Below, piece by piece: positions 42,723-52,131 of a DNA stretch of 64,000 bases. A program made the position numbers and the translations under genes. The DNA is from Bacillota bacterium (GTDB lineage: Bacteria > Bacillota > Bacilli > Paenibacillales > Paenibacillaceae), in contig JAEWAQ010000072.1 of the NCBI GenBank assembly GCA_023391635.1, positions 7,056 through 71,055 of the forward strand. The letters are read 5' to 3'. Position 1 is the first letter of the stretch. Each line of letters opens with the position of its first letter. The notes beneath the pieces are model-generated. The model did not search any database. It was not told where the DNA came from and saw only the letters and a program-made list of their open reading frames with translations.

Positions 42723-44621
42723 CTACAGATAACTGGTAGAGGCAATCGAATTATAGGATCCGGCATGTCCCAAGGTGGAACTAGGCTCAGTACGTGGTCC
42801 ATCCATGAATAAGCGTGTTTCCTCCAGTTCATCCAACTGGTCAATATCCCCGTTCACATAGGCATTCAAACGGTAAATCGCGGTATCAATGCGAACCATC
42901 ATGCCGCCATATCGGATGTCCATGATCTCCCATCCGAACGGTTTGCAAGTATTCATCCACAACTCCCTGTGAGCTTGGCGCAACTCAGAAACCCTTTTAT
43001 ACAATTGAGGGAGCTCGTCTTTCGTGAAATTTATCAATTGCTTATGATCCTTGCTATCGTATGCCGCTTTGAGCGCAAGCCCGATTTCACTTTTCACGCT
43101 TAATACGAAGCACAGCTGCTCGTAAAATTCAAACAGATCCTTGAATGCGATGTTCTTTTCCTTGTCTTTATGGATTTGCTTTGCTAACTTGTCATAATAA
43201 TCTTTCAAAGGTTGATCTTCGACATACTTATCGAACAAGCCAATCAGAATATCCTGCCACAAAATAAATCTCGAAGGGTTTGAAGGACGATGACTTCCAC
43301 TTATACTTAGATAATCATCGAATGGGGTCGTATCGAGTTGGTCCAGCCGCTTAAAGGCATCGTAATCTCCGCCTGTACATATTGCGAATCGGCTGTTCAT
43401 TCGCGACTCGTCAACCACTTGCGAATACCCGTGTTCGGCGAACAACTGCAGCCCGGGCAAACTTGCGAACAGATTCGTTTCCCCGCCGTTATCGCCCCAC
43501 ATGGTAGCGAACACTTCTTTCACATTCTCCTTCTTGCATGCACTTAACGCTGAGTTCGTTGTCACTTCGGTTTTGCTGTAATTCGGACTTGGGCTATTCC
43601 ATGTCCACACCCCGCCGGCAAAGATCGGATTCATCCCCAGTTGCTTATGTTTTTGCAGATAATAGAGATACTCCTCTTCCTCATGATGATAATAATCCCA
43701 GTAAACGAATTGCACATTGGCAGGCAAATCTAAAGTATCGGAATCTGGAATAACGGTGTTTCTGTCATAGTAGTCATCGTTTGCGGATCCAAGACGGAAG
43801 TACATATCACTCCAGATCATCGGTTTAAGACCATATTTCTCGGTGATCTCTATCACTTTTCTCAAGTGTTCCGTCATGATTTCGAATCGCGAACGATAAC
43901 CATGCTGTTTTAAATATTTGCCCAGTCCAAGCGAATGCGCTTCATCCATCCCAATATGTATACGCTTACTCCGAACTGCCGAAGAAACGGAACGGATCAT
44001 CTCTTCTATCGTCAAATAAGTCTTCGGGTCGCCGACCAAAAAGATATCTGCGATATCTCTGATGTCGTGGGTGTTGTTCCATTTCAGAATATGACTAACG
44101 TGGGCTAATGTCTGGATGCATGGAATCATCTCAATTCCAAACAGATCCGCATAGTCATCGCATTCCTTTAACTCCTTATGGCTATATCTCCCTCTCATAT
44201 AACCGATATACGGATTGCTTTCAACGGTAAACGTATCTTCGGTGTATAACATAAATCCGTTTAACCCCATCAAGGCCATATGCGTCATCATTTTTTTAAT
44301 GCTTTCAGTCGTTAAGACTTGATTGCGCGAGGCGTCAAACATGGCTCCGTTAAACGTAAACATGGGTTGTTCTTCAATGAAGCGAACCCCATTTTGCTTT
44401 AATGATTCTATAAGCAATCCAAGCGCTCTGAAAAAATGAATCTTCTCTTCATATCGAATCATGACACGATCATCGTCTATGATCACTTGCAAGTTGCCTT
44501 TTCTTTGTTCTACGGTTACCGGAAGCCCGCCCTCCGTCCATTGAAAGGGGATCTCCTTAGACATCATGCGTATTCCTGCTTCAAGCGACGTAATGTCTCC
44601 TCTAAAATTTAGGTTAATCAT
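42723..44621 (-). CDS. GH20 beta-N-acetylhexosaminidase-like enzyme
   Basis: A 632-residue GH20-type protein with no signal peptide. Catalytic Asp-Glu is in IHIGMDEAHSLGLGK (Asp226-Glu227); LYTEDTF and VYWDYYH line the barrel. A C-terminal alpha-helical region of about 200 residues follows. A cytoplasmic location next to an importer suggests it hydrolyses imported N-acetylhexosaminides, with the product phosphorylated by the ROK kinase. The GH20 start overlaps the kinase stop by four bases (ATGA). It lacks the N-terminal beta domain of larger secreted relatives. Confidence 0.85.
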   Translation of the reverse strand: MINLNFRGDITSLEAGIRMMSKEIPFQWTEGGLPVTVEQRKGNLQVIIDDDRVMIRYEEKIHFFRALGLLIESLKQNGVRFIEEQPMFTFNGAMFDASRNQVLTTESIKKMMTHMALMGLNGFMLYTEDTFTVESNPYIGYMRGRYSHKELKECDDYADLFGIEMIPCIQTLAHVSHILKWNNTHDIRDIADIFLVGDPKTYLTIEEMIRSVSSAVRSKRIHIGMDEAHSLGLGKYLKQHGYRSRFEIMTEHLRKVIEITEKYGLKPMIWSDMYFRLGSANDDYYDRNTVIPDSDTLDLPANVQFVYWDYYHHEEEEYLYYLQKHKQLGMNPIFAGGVWTWNSPSPNYSKTEVTTNSALSACKKENVKEVFATMWGDNGGETNLFASLPGLQLFAEHGYSQVVDESRMNSRFAICTGGDYDAFKRLDQLDTTPFDDYLSISGSHRPSNPSRFILWQDILIGLFDKYVEDQPLKDYYDKLAKQIHKDKEKNIAFKDLFEFYEQLCFVLSVKSEIGLALKAAYDSKDHKQLINFTKDELPQLYKRVSELRQAHRELWMNTCKPFGWEIMDIRYGGMMVRIDTAIYRLNAYVNGDIDQLDELEETRLFMDGPRTEPSSTLGHAGSYNSIASTSYL

Positions 44622-45577
44622 CTAACCCGTCCTCCCGTGTTAAACACTTTTGCTGCTCCGCCCAACAGGCCCGATTTTGTTGGAAAATGTGCTTGCTTGA
44701 TACTAACCTCGGAGTTACTGTGGTTTTTGAATCGTTCGGCAACGACGCTTCTGGCAGTTTCAAGAAAAAAGGATTGGGCTTGAGACAACCCCCCGCCGAT
44801 CACGATGGTATTGATCCCGTATAGATTAAGTGAATTAATCATGCTAATCCCCAATAACTCCCCTGCCTCTTGCAAGATGCTTCGAGCATTGAGGTCACCT
44901 GACAATGCTGCCTGGTACACCAGGTTTGCATTCATATAGGGCAATTGCCCATCGGCATTTCGGACACCTTGCCCCATCACATAGCGGTTAAAAACAGCTG
45001 GTGCGGATACATATTTCTCCAGGCAACCTCTATTGCCGCATAAGCACCACTCTCCATCATGAACAACTGTCGTATGCCCGAGGTTAATGGCCGGACCATT
45101 CTCAAAAGAGTAGAAATTATCGTTCGTATAAAGACTGGCGCCGACCCCTGTTCCAATACAAATATACATAAAGTGGTCTAGAGATTTAGCCGCACCGTAT
45201 ATTTTCTCCCCTGTAGCCCCGGCAACGGCATCGTATTCCAAACATACAGGCAATTGCGTGTAACCTTGCAGAATCTCCACCAAATTCAAATGGGACCAAT
45301 TCAAATTGATCGCATATTTAACTACACCATTCTCCAGGTCCAGAACGCCAGGGCAAGACACGCCTATTCCCTCTACTTCTTGTTGAAGATCGTGCTTTCC
45401 AATAAACTGATGAACGGCTTCACAAATGTGATGGATATTGGCGCTTAGATCCTTGTTCCTGCGGACTGGGAGAGAGACGTCGTCCATCACTTCTCCATTA
45501 CTTGCAACTAACCCGAGCTTGATATTCGTTCCTCCAATATCGACTCCGATAGCTAGCTTCTTCTCGCCATGCACCAT
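44618..45577 (-). CDS. ROK-family sugar kinase
   Basis: A 319-residue kinase with IGVDIGGTNIKLGLV (phosphate 1), GIGVSCPGVLDLENG, GTGVGAS, and the zinc motif INLGHTTVVHDGEWCLCGNRGCLEKYVS (His and three Cys). The absence of an HTH shows it is a kinase rather than a repressor. It probably phosphorylates the hexosamine released by GH20. ATG 45577 with GAGGT is used; TTG 45592 is possible. It is the first gene of the operon, downstream of the promoter and palindrome at 45695-45757. Confidence 0.9.
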   Translation of the reverse strand: MVHGEKKLAIGVDIGGTNIKLGLVASNGEVMDDVSLPVRRNKDLSANIHHICEAVHQFIGKHDLQQEVEGIGVSCPGVLDLENGVVKYAINLNWSHLNLVEILQGYTQLPVCLEYDAVAGATGEKIYGAAKSLDHFMYICIGTGVGASLYTNDNFYSFENGPAINLGHTTVVHDGEWCLCGNRGCLEKYVSAPAVFNRYVMGQGVRNADGQLPYMNANLVYQAALSGDLNARSILQEAGELLGISMINSLNLYGINTIVIGGGLSQAQSFFLETARSVVAERFKNHSNSEVSIKQAHFPTKSGLLGGAAKVFNTGGRVR

Positions 45578-45694
45578 GTTTACCTCTTCCAAAATAAATA
45601 ATCTGATTGAGCCCCGTGTTAATAACTGTAGTATTCTGGAACCACATTGAAATCTGATTGCTTAATCCATACAACATCTCTCCTAGTGGCATTG

Positions 45695-45757
45695 TTAGTT
45701 TCTTCGCGAAAGAAAATAACCTATGAACACTATACTTTCCATGGTTCAATTTGTCAA
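45695..45757 (-). promoter_or_regulatory. Hexosaminide operon promoter with ROK-type operator
   Basis: On the minus strand TTGACA (45752-45757), 17 bases, TATAGT (45729-45734) make a near-ideal sigma-A promoter. A 25-bp palindrome at 45695-45719, with arms TTAtTTTCTT and the centre CGCGAA followed by GAAAcTAA, covers the expected transcription start. The TTATTT...CGCGAA...TAA pattern resembles NagC/Mlc operators, so the linked ROK repressor is the likely ligand. The remainder of the 345-base gap to 45922 holds an AT-rich leader and no gene. Confidence 0.75.
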
Positions 45758-45922
45758 TGGTTATTATCCCCCCACCCTATCACTTTTTCTTTTTTCGTTG
45801 TCTTATTTTGTCATGCTCGTTTTTTTACAGGCAGAATCTGCTATATTGATATCGATATCCCGATTCGCATCGACCGCAAGTCAGGCAACGGACTTACAGA
45901 CGAAGAAGGCGGGGTCGAACCT

Positions 45923-47686
45923 ATGGCGAATGCGCCATCTTCTCCCAAGTGGAGCCTGACGATCTTCCCCAAGCTGTTCATTGCGCTGGTGATCGTCGTC
46001 GCACCGCTCTACGGCATTGCAATCCGGATGAATCAGCTCGGTGAATCCAGCCTGGAACGGGAATTGTCGAATTCCTTGCAGGCCAGAGTCGACTTTTATT
46101 TGAACGCGCTCGAAGTCGAGCATGAGCATATGGTCAGCTTGCTGCAAGAATATACGCTGGACAAGGATATTCAGCATCTGACCTACCTGTACGAGACAAT
46201 GAAGCTGAGTGAATTCACCGACACGATCCGCAGGGTTCAGCAGAAGATCGAGCAATTGAAAGGATCCAGCATCTACGCCAAGAACGTCAGCCTGCACATC
46301 CTGACGCTTGGCCGTTCGATGAACAGCGAATTTTCCATCACCGATAGCTTGCTGGATGAATATGAAGCGGTCAAGCCGCAGACCGGGGGCAATGGCAGCG
46401 GCCTCTTCCAATGGCATGACCGGTTGTTCCTTGCTCTCTCCTACCCGACGGTGCCATCCATGACCCTCGAACCCGGCTTTATCTTATCCATCGAATTGGA
46501 CCTGGACGCCATGAAGCAAGCGTTGCTATCGTTCCGTACGCACGAGGATGCCGGCGCGATGTTGATCCACACGCAGAATCGTTCGGTGATCGCAGCAAGC
46601 TTGCAAGACAAATTCGACCGCATCGTCGACACGTTCGCGGACAAATTCGCCGCACAGGATTTATCGGGGTTGGAGCCGCTGCGGCTGGACAGACAGGATT
46701 ACGTCGTGGCCTATCAATACTCCGAATCGTTCGGCCACTACCTGGTCGCCTATATGCCGACCCGGCAAATGCTCGGACCGATCGACACCTACAAAACATG
46801 GCTGTGGCTGCTCTCCTTCATCGCGCTTATCATCATTATCGCCTATTCCTATTGGATATACCGCTTGATACACCGCCCGCTGCAGAAGCTCGTCAGGGCG
46901 TTCCGCAAAGTCGAGCAGATGCAGCTGACAACGATCGAAGTACCGAAATCTCATGATGAATTCCTGTACCTGTTCCAAAGGTTCAACATCATGGTCGGCA
47001 ACTTGAACGAACTGATCAAGCAGGTATACGAACAGAAGCTGCGCACCCAGAGCTCGGAGCTGAAGCAGCTGCAAGCGCAGATCAATCCGCACTTCCTGTA
47101 TAACACCTACTTCATCCTCTACCGGCTGGCCAAGATGAACGACAACGAAAGCATCGCCCGTTTCTGCCAGTACCTGGGAGAATATTTTCAATATATTACC
47201 CGCACTTCTTCTGACGAGATTACGCTTGACCTGGAGTTCAAGCATTCGCGAACGTACGCAGAAATACAAAATATCCGCTTCAAGGATCGGATCGAAGTGG
47301 ACTTCGCCGTGCTGCCGGACGTTTGCAAAGCGTACCGCGTGCCCCGTCTCATTCTGCAGCCGATCGTGGAAAATGCGTATAAATACGGCCTGGAGAAGAA
47401 GCGCTCGCACGGCATCGTCCGCGTCGGGACGGAAATTTCCGATCGCGCTTTGTTCGTCACTGTGGAAGACAACGGCCAACAGCTATCGGACGAGCAACTC
47501 GAAGATTTGGCGCGCCAACTGCAGATGCCGCTGCAAGGCGACGAGATGGAATATACCGGATTGCTGAACGTCCAGCGCCGCTTGCAAATCCGGTTCGGAC
47601 ATCATTACGGCGTACAAGTGTCAAGAGGATCGATGGGCGGCCTGCTCGTGCGTTTGAATATGCCTTGGCCGGAACCCGACAAATGA
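45923..47686 (+). CDS. Sensor histidine kinase, YesM type
   Basis: A 587-residue membrane kinase. A short cytoplasmic N-terminus is followed by one span (KLFIALVIVVAPLYGIAI), an extracellular sensor of about 250 residues, a second span (WLWLLSFIALIIIIAYSYWIY) and a HAMP-like linker. The phospho-accepting His390 is in QAQINPHFLYNTYF, the LytS/YesM-type motif. The C-terminal ATPase has IVENAYKYGLEKK and VEDNGQQLS. ATG 45923 was chosen because the longer reading upstream lacks family similarity. It precedes its response regulator by 15 bases and probably senses the sugar imported by the downstream genes. Confidence 0.9.
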   Translation: MANAPSSPKWSLTIFPKLFIALVIVVAPLYGIAIRMNQLGESSLERELSNSLQARVDFYLNALEVEHEHMVSLLQEYTLDKDIQHLTYLYETMKLSEFTDTIRRVQQKIEQLKGSSIYAKNVSLHILTLGRSMNSEFSITDSLLDEYEAVKPQTGGNGSGLFQWHDRLFLALSYPTVPSMTLEPGFILSIELDLDAMKQALLSFRTHEDAGAMLIHTQNRSVIAASLQDKFDRIVDTFADKFAAQDLSGLEPLRLDRQDYVVAYQYSESFGHYLVAYMPTRQMLGPIDTYKTWLWLLSFIALIIIIAYSYWIYRLIHRPLQKLVRAFRKVEQMQLTTIEVPKSHDEFLYLFQRFNIMVGNLNELIKQVYEQKLRTQSSELKQLQAQINPHFLYNTYFILYRLAKMNDNESIARFCQYLGEYFQYITRTSSDEITLDLEFKHSRTYAEIQNIRFKDRIEVDFAVLPDVCKAYRVPRLILQPIVENAYKYGLEKKRSHGIVRVGTEISDRALFVTVEDNGQQLSDEQLEDLARQLQMPLQGDEMEYTGLLNVQRRLQIRFGHHYGVQVSRGSMGGLLVRLNMPWPEPDK

Positions 47687-47701
47687 AAGGCGGTTGCTCT
47701 C

Positions 47702-49321
47702 ATGCTGCGGATGCTCATTGTCGACGACGAACCGATCATCGTGGAAGGCTTGTCCGAATTGTTCCAGCAGACCGACCATCTGGAGCTTGAGATCCATCAG
47801 GCGTTCGACGGCGTCGAAGCGCTGGAAATCGCAAGCAAGCTGCGGATCGATATTCTGCTCACCGATTACAACATGCCCGAAATGGACGGCCATGAACTGC
47901 AGCTGGCCATTACACGCATCTGGCCGAGATGCAAAGTGATATTCCTGACCGGCTACAATGACTTCGAATATATCCAAACAACGATGCGCAGCGGCGCACA
48001 GGACTTCGTGCTCAAGACAGAAGGTGACGAGACGATTCTTGCCGCCGTAGAAAAGACGATCCGGGCCATCTCGGAAGATCACAGCTTCGACCGCCTGATC
48101 CGCGACGCCCGCACCCAGATGGAACAGTCGCTCCCGGCCATGCGCAAAGATTTATTGCAAGCTCTTCTGAATGGCGACCCGGAAGCGATGCACCGGCGGC
48201 ATCGCAGCTTCGGCGATCTGGGAATCCCGCTGGATGCGGATAGTCCCGTCTATGTGATCCTCGGCCGCATCGATCGCTGGCGGGAGGATATGGCGAACGG
48301 GGACCGGGAGCTGTTCCTGTTCTCGGTTCAGAATATCGTAAGCGAGTACTTTGCTGCAGGCTTTGCGCTGACGAGCTTTCTGGCCGGCAGCGGACGCCTG
48401 GTCTGGTTGTTGCAACCAGCCGCGGGGAACGCGGGAGGGGAGCGAGAGATTGTGCTGGGCACGCTTGAATCGATCCAGTCCGCCTGCAAGCTCTATTTGA
48501 AATTAACCGCCTCCTATGTCGTCACCTGCGATGCAGTCCCTTGGGAACAGCTGCCCCAAGCCTATGACCGGCTGTCGCTCCTGTTCGAGAAGGGGCTGGG
48601 ACTCGGCGAAGAGATGCTGCTGTCCGATGAACGCCTGTTCGCCGAAGAACGGCAGCCCGCGAGCGCGGGCGTGCGCAGAATCCGCCTGCTCGACCAATAT
48701 TTGACGAACAAGGACGAAGCACGGTTTTTCGCTCATTTCGAGGAATTGATGCAGGCCATGGAAGACGATCAAACGCTGCAGACCGGGCTTGCGCTCGAGG
48801 TGTTCTACGAACTGACCGCCATCTTCATATCCCATCTCAACCGCTTGGACCTGTTCACGGATTGGTCGCGTTCCGCCCACGTCGGAAAGCTGTTGTCCAT
48901 CCGCGAGCATCGCTCCTGGCAAGAAGTGCATGCGTTCTTCCGCGGTCTTGCCCGCGATCTCTTCAGCCGGATGCACAGTGGAAACGAGGAAGCGTCCAGC
49001 GAAGTCGTCCGAACGATCCATGAATACATCGAGGCGAACCTGCATGGCGATCTCTCCCTGAACCGGCTCGCCGACCTCGTGTACTTGACTCCGTTCTATG
49101 TGTCGCGACTGTACAAACAGATCACGCATCGAAGCATCAGCGACTACATCGCGGACAAGCGCGTAGCCGCGGCCAAGCAGCTGCTGGGCGAAACCCCGCT
49201 CAAAATCCATGAGGTCGGCATGAGAATCGGCTATGACTCGCCGGCTTACTTTACGAGGTTCTTCAAGAAAATGACCCGGATGACGCCTCAGGAGTACCGG
49301 GATTCGCTAAAGAAGATATGA
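47702..49321 (+). CDS. Response regulator, YesN type (receiver plus AraC HTH)
   Basis: A 539-residue regulator. The receiver has MLIVDDEPIIVEGL (acidic pocket Asp8/Asp9), phospho-acceptor Asp55 in LLTDYNMPEMDG and the conserved Lys in VLKTEGD. A long middle region of about 300 residues is followed by a C-terminal AraC-type double HTH (IHEYIEANLHGDLSLNRLADLVYLTPFYVSRLYKQITHRSISDYI to the end). It likely activates the binding protein and permease genes that follow. Confidence 0.92.
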   Translation: MLRMLIVDDEPIIVEGLSELFQQTDHLELEIHQAFDGVEALEIASKLRIDILLTDYNMPEMDGHELQLAITRIWPRCKVIFLTGYNDFEYIQTTMRSGAQDFVLKTEGDETILAAVEKTIRAISEDHSFDRLIRDARTQMEQSLPAMRKDLLQALLNGDPEAMHRRHRSFGDLGIPLDADSPVYVILGRIDRWREDMANGDRELFLFSVQNIVSEYFAAGFALTSFLAGSGRLVWLLQPAAGNAGGEREIVLGTLESIQSACKLYLKLTASYVVTCDAVPWEQLPQAYDRLSLLFEKGLGLGEEMLLSDERLFAEERQPASAGVRRIRLLDQYLTNKDEARFFAHFEELMQAMEDDQTLQTGLALEVFYELTAIFISHLNRLDLFTDWSRSAHVGKLLSIREHRSWQEVHAFFRGLARDLFSRMHSGNEEASSEVVRTIHEYIEANLHGDLSLNRLADLVYLTPFYVSRLYKQITHRSISDYIADKRVAAAKQLLGETPLKIHEVGMRIGYDSPAYFTRFFKKMTRMTPQEYRDSLKKI

Positions 49322-49382
49322 GAAGTCAACATAACGCATCCCTTTCCTATATATGTGTGGCGCAAGCGCATCCATAATGAAC

Positions 49383-49399
49383 TTGTAAGCAAATTACAA
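49383..49399. promoter_or_regulatory. Inverted repeat upstream of the binding-protein gene
   Basis: A perfect 6-bp inverted repeat TTGTAA-GCAAA-TTACAA ends 22 bases before the ATG of the binding-protein gene. It may be an operator for the neighbouring YesN-like regulator or a leader hairpin. It is not known to match any consensus. Confidence 0.35.
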
Positions 49400-49421
49400 C
49401 TTGAAGGGGAGAAGCGGCACA

Positions 49422-51140
49422 ATGAAATGGAAGAAAATCAAGTTCGCTACGGTCATTGCAGTCCTGCTGGCGATGGTTGCCGCAACGGCCTGCACGAATG
49501 GCGGCAATGAAGCTGCCAGTTCAAGCCCCGGCAGTTCGCAAGACACGGCAAGCCCTTCGGCCAGCAAAGCGCCTGCCATGGCGGAGGGACCTTACGGCAA
49601 GTACGATCCGCCGATCACGCTGACGACGGTTAAAGGAGATACGCCCGGCGTCGAGCGGCTGCCTGACCAAACGCTCGAGGACAATGTGTGGACACGAGAA
49701 TATTTGTCCGAGTTGGGTATCAGCTTGAAGTACAATTGGATCGTCAACACCGCGCAGTATCCGAACAAAGTGATGGTTACGATCGTTTCCGGAGATTTGC
49801 CCGACTTCTTCGAAGTAAACGCCCAGCAATTCCAGACGCTCGCGCAGGCCGGACAACTGGCGGACTTATCGGATGTTCTGGACAAATACGGCACCGATCT
49901 GGTCAAGACCAACTTCGATGAAGCCATGCGCCGCAACGGTACCGTGGAAGGCAAGCTGCTCGGCTTCCCGCGCGACGGCCAGAGCCGGGACGACGCCAAC
50001 ATGCTGTATATCCGCAAGGATTGGCTCGACAAGCTGGGCTTGCAGCCGCCGAAGACGATGGACGAACTGATGAACGTCGCCATTGCCTTCGCGACGAAGG
50101 ACCCGGATGGCAACAACAAGCAGGACACGTACGGTCTCGCTCTCTCGAAAGATCTGTTCGACGGGTTCGCGACGATCGCCGGCTTCCTGAACGGCTATGG
50201 CGCTTATGCCTATAATCCGGCAAACGGCTCCGGCACGAACCTGATGTTCCAGAAAGACGCAAGCGGCAAGCTCGTCTACGGGGACATCCAGCCTGAAGTG
50301 AAGACCGCGCTGGGCAAGCTGCAGGAGTTGTTCGTAGCCGGCGCGATCCATCCGGAGTTCAGCGTTCAGGACGGCGGCAAAGTCGGCGAATTGATGACCT
50401 CGGGCAAAGTCGGCATGCTGTACGGAGCGTTCTGGGTGCCGACATGGCCGATTCAGAACATGAAGCAGACCGATCCGACAGTCGATTGGAGAGTATACGA
50501 AGCGCCTGCCGCGGACGGCAGCCCGTCCGTCGTGCAGTCGACTTCCACGCCAACCCGTTACTTGGTCGTATCGAAGAACGCGAAGCATCCGGAAGCGCTG
50601 ATAAAGATCATCAACTACACGACCGAGAAGCTGGCCGGTACAGAGAAGAATGTTGAAAAGTACCATACGGTCGTCAAAGGGGACAAAAATTACTCACTTC
50701 ACACTTTGGCACCGGCCTACTTCGGCACGGCGGACACCAATCAGAATTACTTCTATCAAGTGGAAGATGCGCTCAAGAAGAATGACCCGAGCGCGATGGA
50801 CGACGAAGCCAAAATGTACTACGAACAGGTGAAAAAGTTCGAAGGCGGCGATTACTCGCAGTTTTCCGGCTATGCCTTGTGGGGTCCCGGCGGCGTATTC
50901 GATACGCTGGGCAAGTACAAAAAGAACGATCGCATCAAAACATCGGTATATACCGGCGCGCCGACGCCGACGATGCTCTCCCGCGGACCGTCGTTGCGCG
51001 ACCTGGAAGTGAAGACGTTCATCGAGATCATCATGGGCGCCAAGCCGCTTGACGCGTTCGACGAATTCGCCGACCAATGGCTGAAGCAGGGCGGACAGGA
51101 TATTCTTGACGAAGTGAACGCCTCCGGTCAAGTTCAGTAA
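49422..51140 (+). CDS. Extracellular sugar-binding lipoprotein
   Basis: A 572-residue solute-binding lipoprotein. The signal peptide ends at lipobox ATAC (Cys24), followed by a Ser/Gly-rich linker. The mature part has FPRDGQSRDDANMLYIRKDWLDKLGLQPPKTMDELMNVA, a segment typical of LplA-like binding proteins. ATG 49422 has GGGGAG upstream; TTG 49401 is a less likely start. It is the first gene of a three-gene importer on the plus strand, downstream of the sensor pair. Confidence 0.92.
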   Translation: MKWKKIKFATVIAVLLAMVAATACTNGGNEAASSSPGSSQDTASPSASKAPAMAEGPYGKYDPPITLTTVKGDTPGVERLPDQTLEDNVWTREYLSELGISLKYNWIVNTAQYPNKVMVTIVSGDLPDFFEVNAQQFQTLAQAGQLADLSDVLDKYGTDLVKTNFDEAMRRNGTVEGKLLGFPRDGQSRDDANMLYIRKDWLDKLGLQPPKTMDELMNVAIAFATKDPDGNNKQDTYGLALSKDLFDGFATIAGFLNGYGAYAYNPANGSGTNLMFQKDASGKLVYGDIQPEVKTALGKLQELFVAGAIHPEFSVQDGGKVGELMTSGKVGMLYGAFWVPTWPIQNMKQTDPTVDWRVYEAPAADGSPSVVQSTSTPTRYLVVSKNAKHPEALIKIINYTTEKLAGTEKNVEKYHTVVKGDKNYSLHTLAPAYFGTADTNQNYFYQVEDALKKNDPSAMDDEAKMYYEQVKKFEGGDYSQFSGYALWGPGGVFDTLGKYKKNDRIKTSVYTGAPTPTMLSRGPSLRDLEVKTFIEIIMGAKPLDAFDEFADQWLKQGGQDILDEVNASGQVQ

Positions 51141-51153
51141 CGCTAGCAATCGT

Positions 51154-51188
51154 GGCATGAGGATAGAGGCCCCCTCTATCCTCATGCC
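51154..51188 (+). terminator. Intercistronic hairpin between binding protein and permease
   Basis: A perfect 16-bp stem (51154-51169 with 51173-51188, a CCC loop) lies 14 bases after the binding-protein stop, before the LplB ribosome binding site AAGGAGG. Only TT follows, so it is probably a partial terminator or 3' stabiliser that makes more binding protein than permease. Confidence 0.75.
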
Positions 51189-51207
51189 TTGCTAAGGAGG
51201 ACATGCG

Positions 51208-52107
51208 ATGACCCGAAAAAAGTGGAAGCTGGAATTTCCTTTGCACATCATGTTATTGCCGGGTCTTATCCTGGTTCTCGTCTTCGCTTACGGGCCGATG
51301 GCCGGCATCGTCATCGCCTTTCAAAATTTCAATCCCGGCAAAGGCTTGTTCGGGTCCGATTATATCGGTATGGACAATTTCCGATACATCTACGGTCTGC
51401 CGGATACGACGATCGTCATTCGCAACACCGTCTATATCGCCTTTATGAAGATGGTTGCAGGACTCGTCGCGCCGATCGTCACCGCTTTGCTGCTCAACGA
51501 GCTGCGCAAGCAACTGTTCAAGCGTTCGGTGCAGACGCTTATCTACTTGCCGAACTTTCTGTCCTGGGTCATTCTCTCCGGCATTCTGCTCGATGTCCTG
51601 TCGCCGACCGACGGGATCGTCAATCGATTCATCAACTGGCTCGGGTTCAAGAGCATCTTCTTCCTCGGCGACGCCAAATGGTTCCCTTACGTCATGGTCA
51701 CGACCGACGTCTGGAAGGAATTCGGGTTCAACACCATCGTCTATCTTGCCACTCTGACGAGCATCAATCCGACGCTGTACGAAGCGGCCGTCATCGACGG
51801 CGCCAATCGCTGGAAACAGACCCTGCACGTCACCCTTCCCGGCATGCTGCCGATCATCATTCTGCTGATGACGTTAAGCCTGGGCCAGGTGCTGAATGCC
51901 GGCTTCGACCAGATCTTCAACCTGTACAGCCCGAATGTCTATTCTACGGGCGACATACTCGACACTTACGTGTATCGCATCGGGCTCGGCAACGGGCAGT
52001 TCGGCCTGGCCACGGCGGTGGGATTGTTCAAGTCGGTCATCTCCTTGTTCATGATCTCCATCTCCTATATCCTTGCCTACCGATTCGCCAACTACCGGAT
52101 ATTCTAA
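51208..52107 (+). CDS. Carbohydrate ABC transporter permease, LplB type
   Basis: A 299-residue permease with six spans, LVFAYGPMAGIVIAFQNF and the EAA loop YEAAVIDGANRWKQTLHVTLPGM. AAGGAGG precedes ATG 51208 with good spacing. It is followed by LplC and shares the importer with the lipoprotein at 49422. Confidence 0.94.
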   Translation: MTRKKWKLEFPLHIMLLPGLILVLVFAYGPMAGIVIAFQNFNPGKGLFGSDYIGMDNFRYIYGLPDTTIVIRNTVYIAFMKMVAGLVAPIVTALLLNELRKQLFKRSVQTLIYLPNFLSWVILSGILLDVLSPTDGIVNRFINWLGFKSIFFLGDAKWFPYVMVTTDVWKEFGFNTIVYLATLTSINPTLYEAAVIDGANRWKQTLHVTLPGMLPIIILLMTLSLGQVLNAGFDQIFNLYSPNVYSTGDILDTYVYRIGLGNGQFGLATAVGLFKSVISLFMISISYILAYRFANYRIF

Positions 52108-52131
52108 GACACAGGGAGAGGAGGAACTCGG

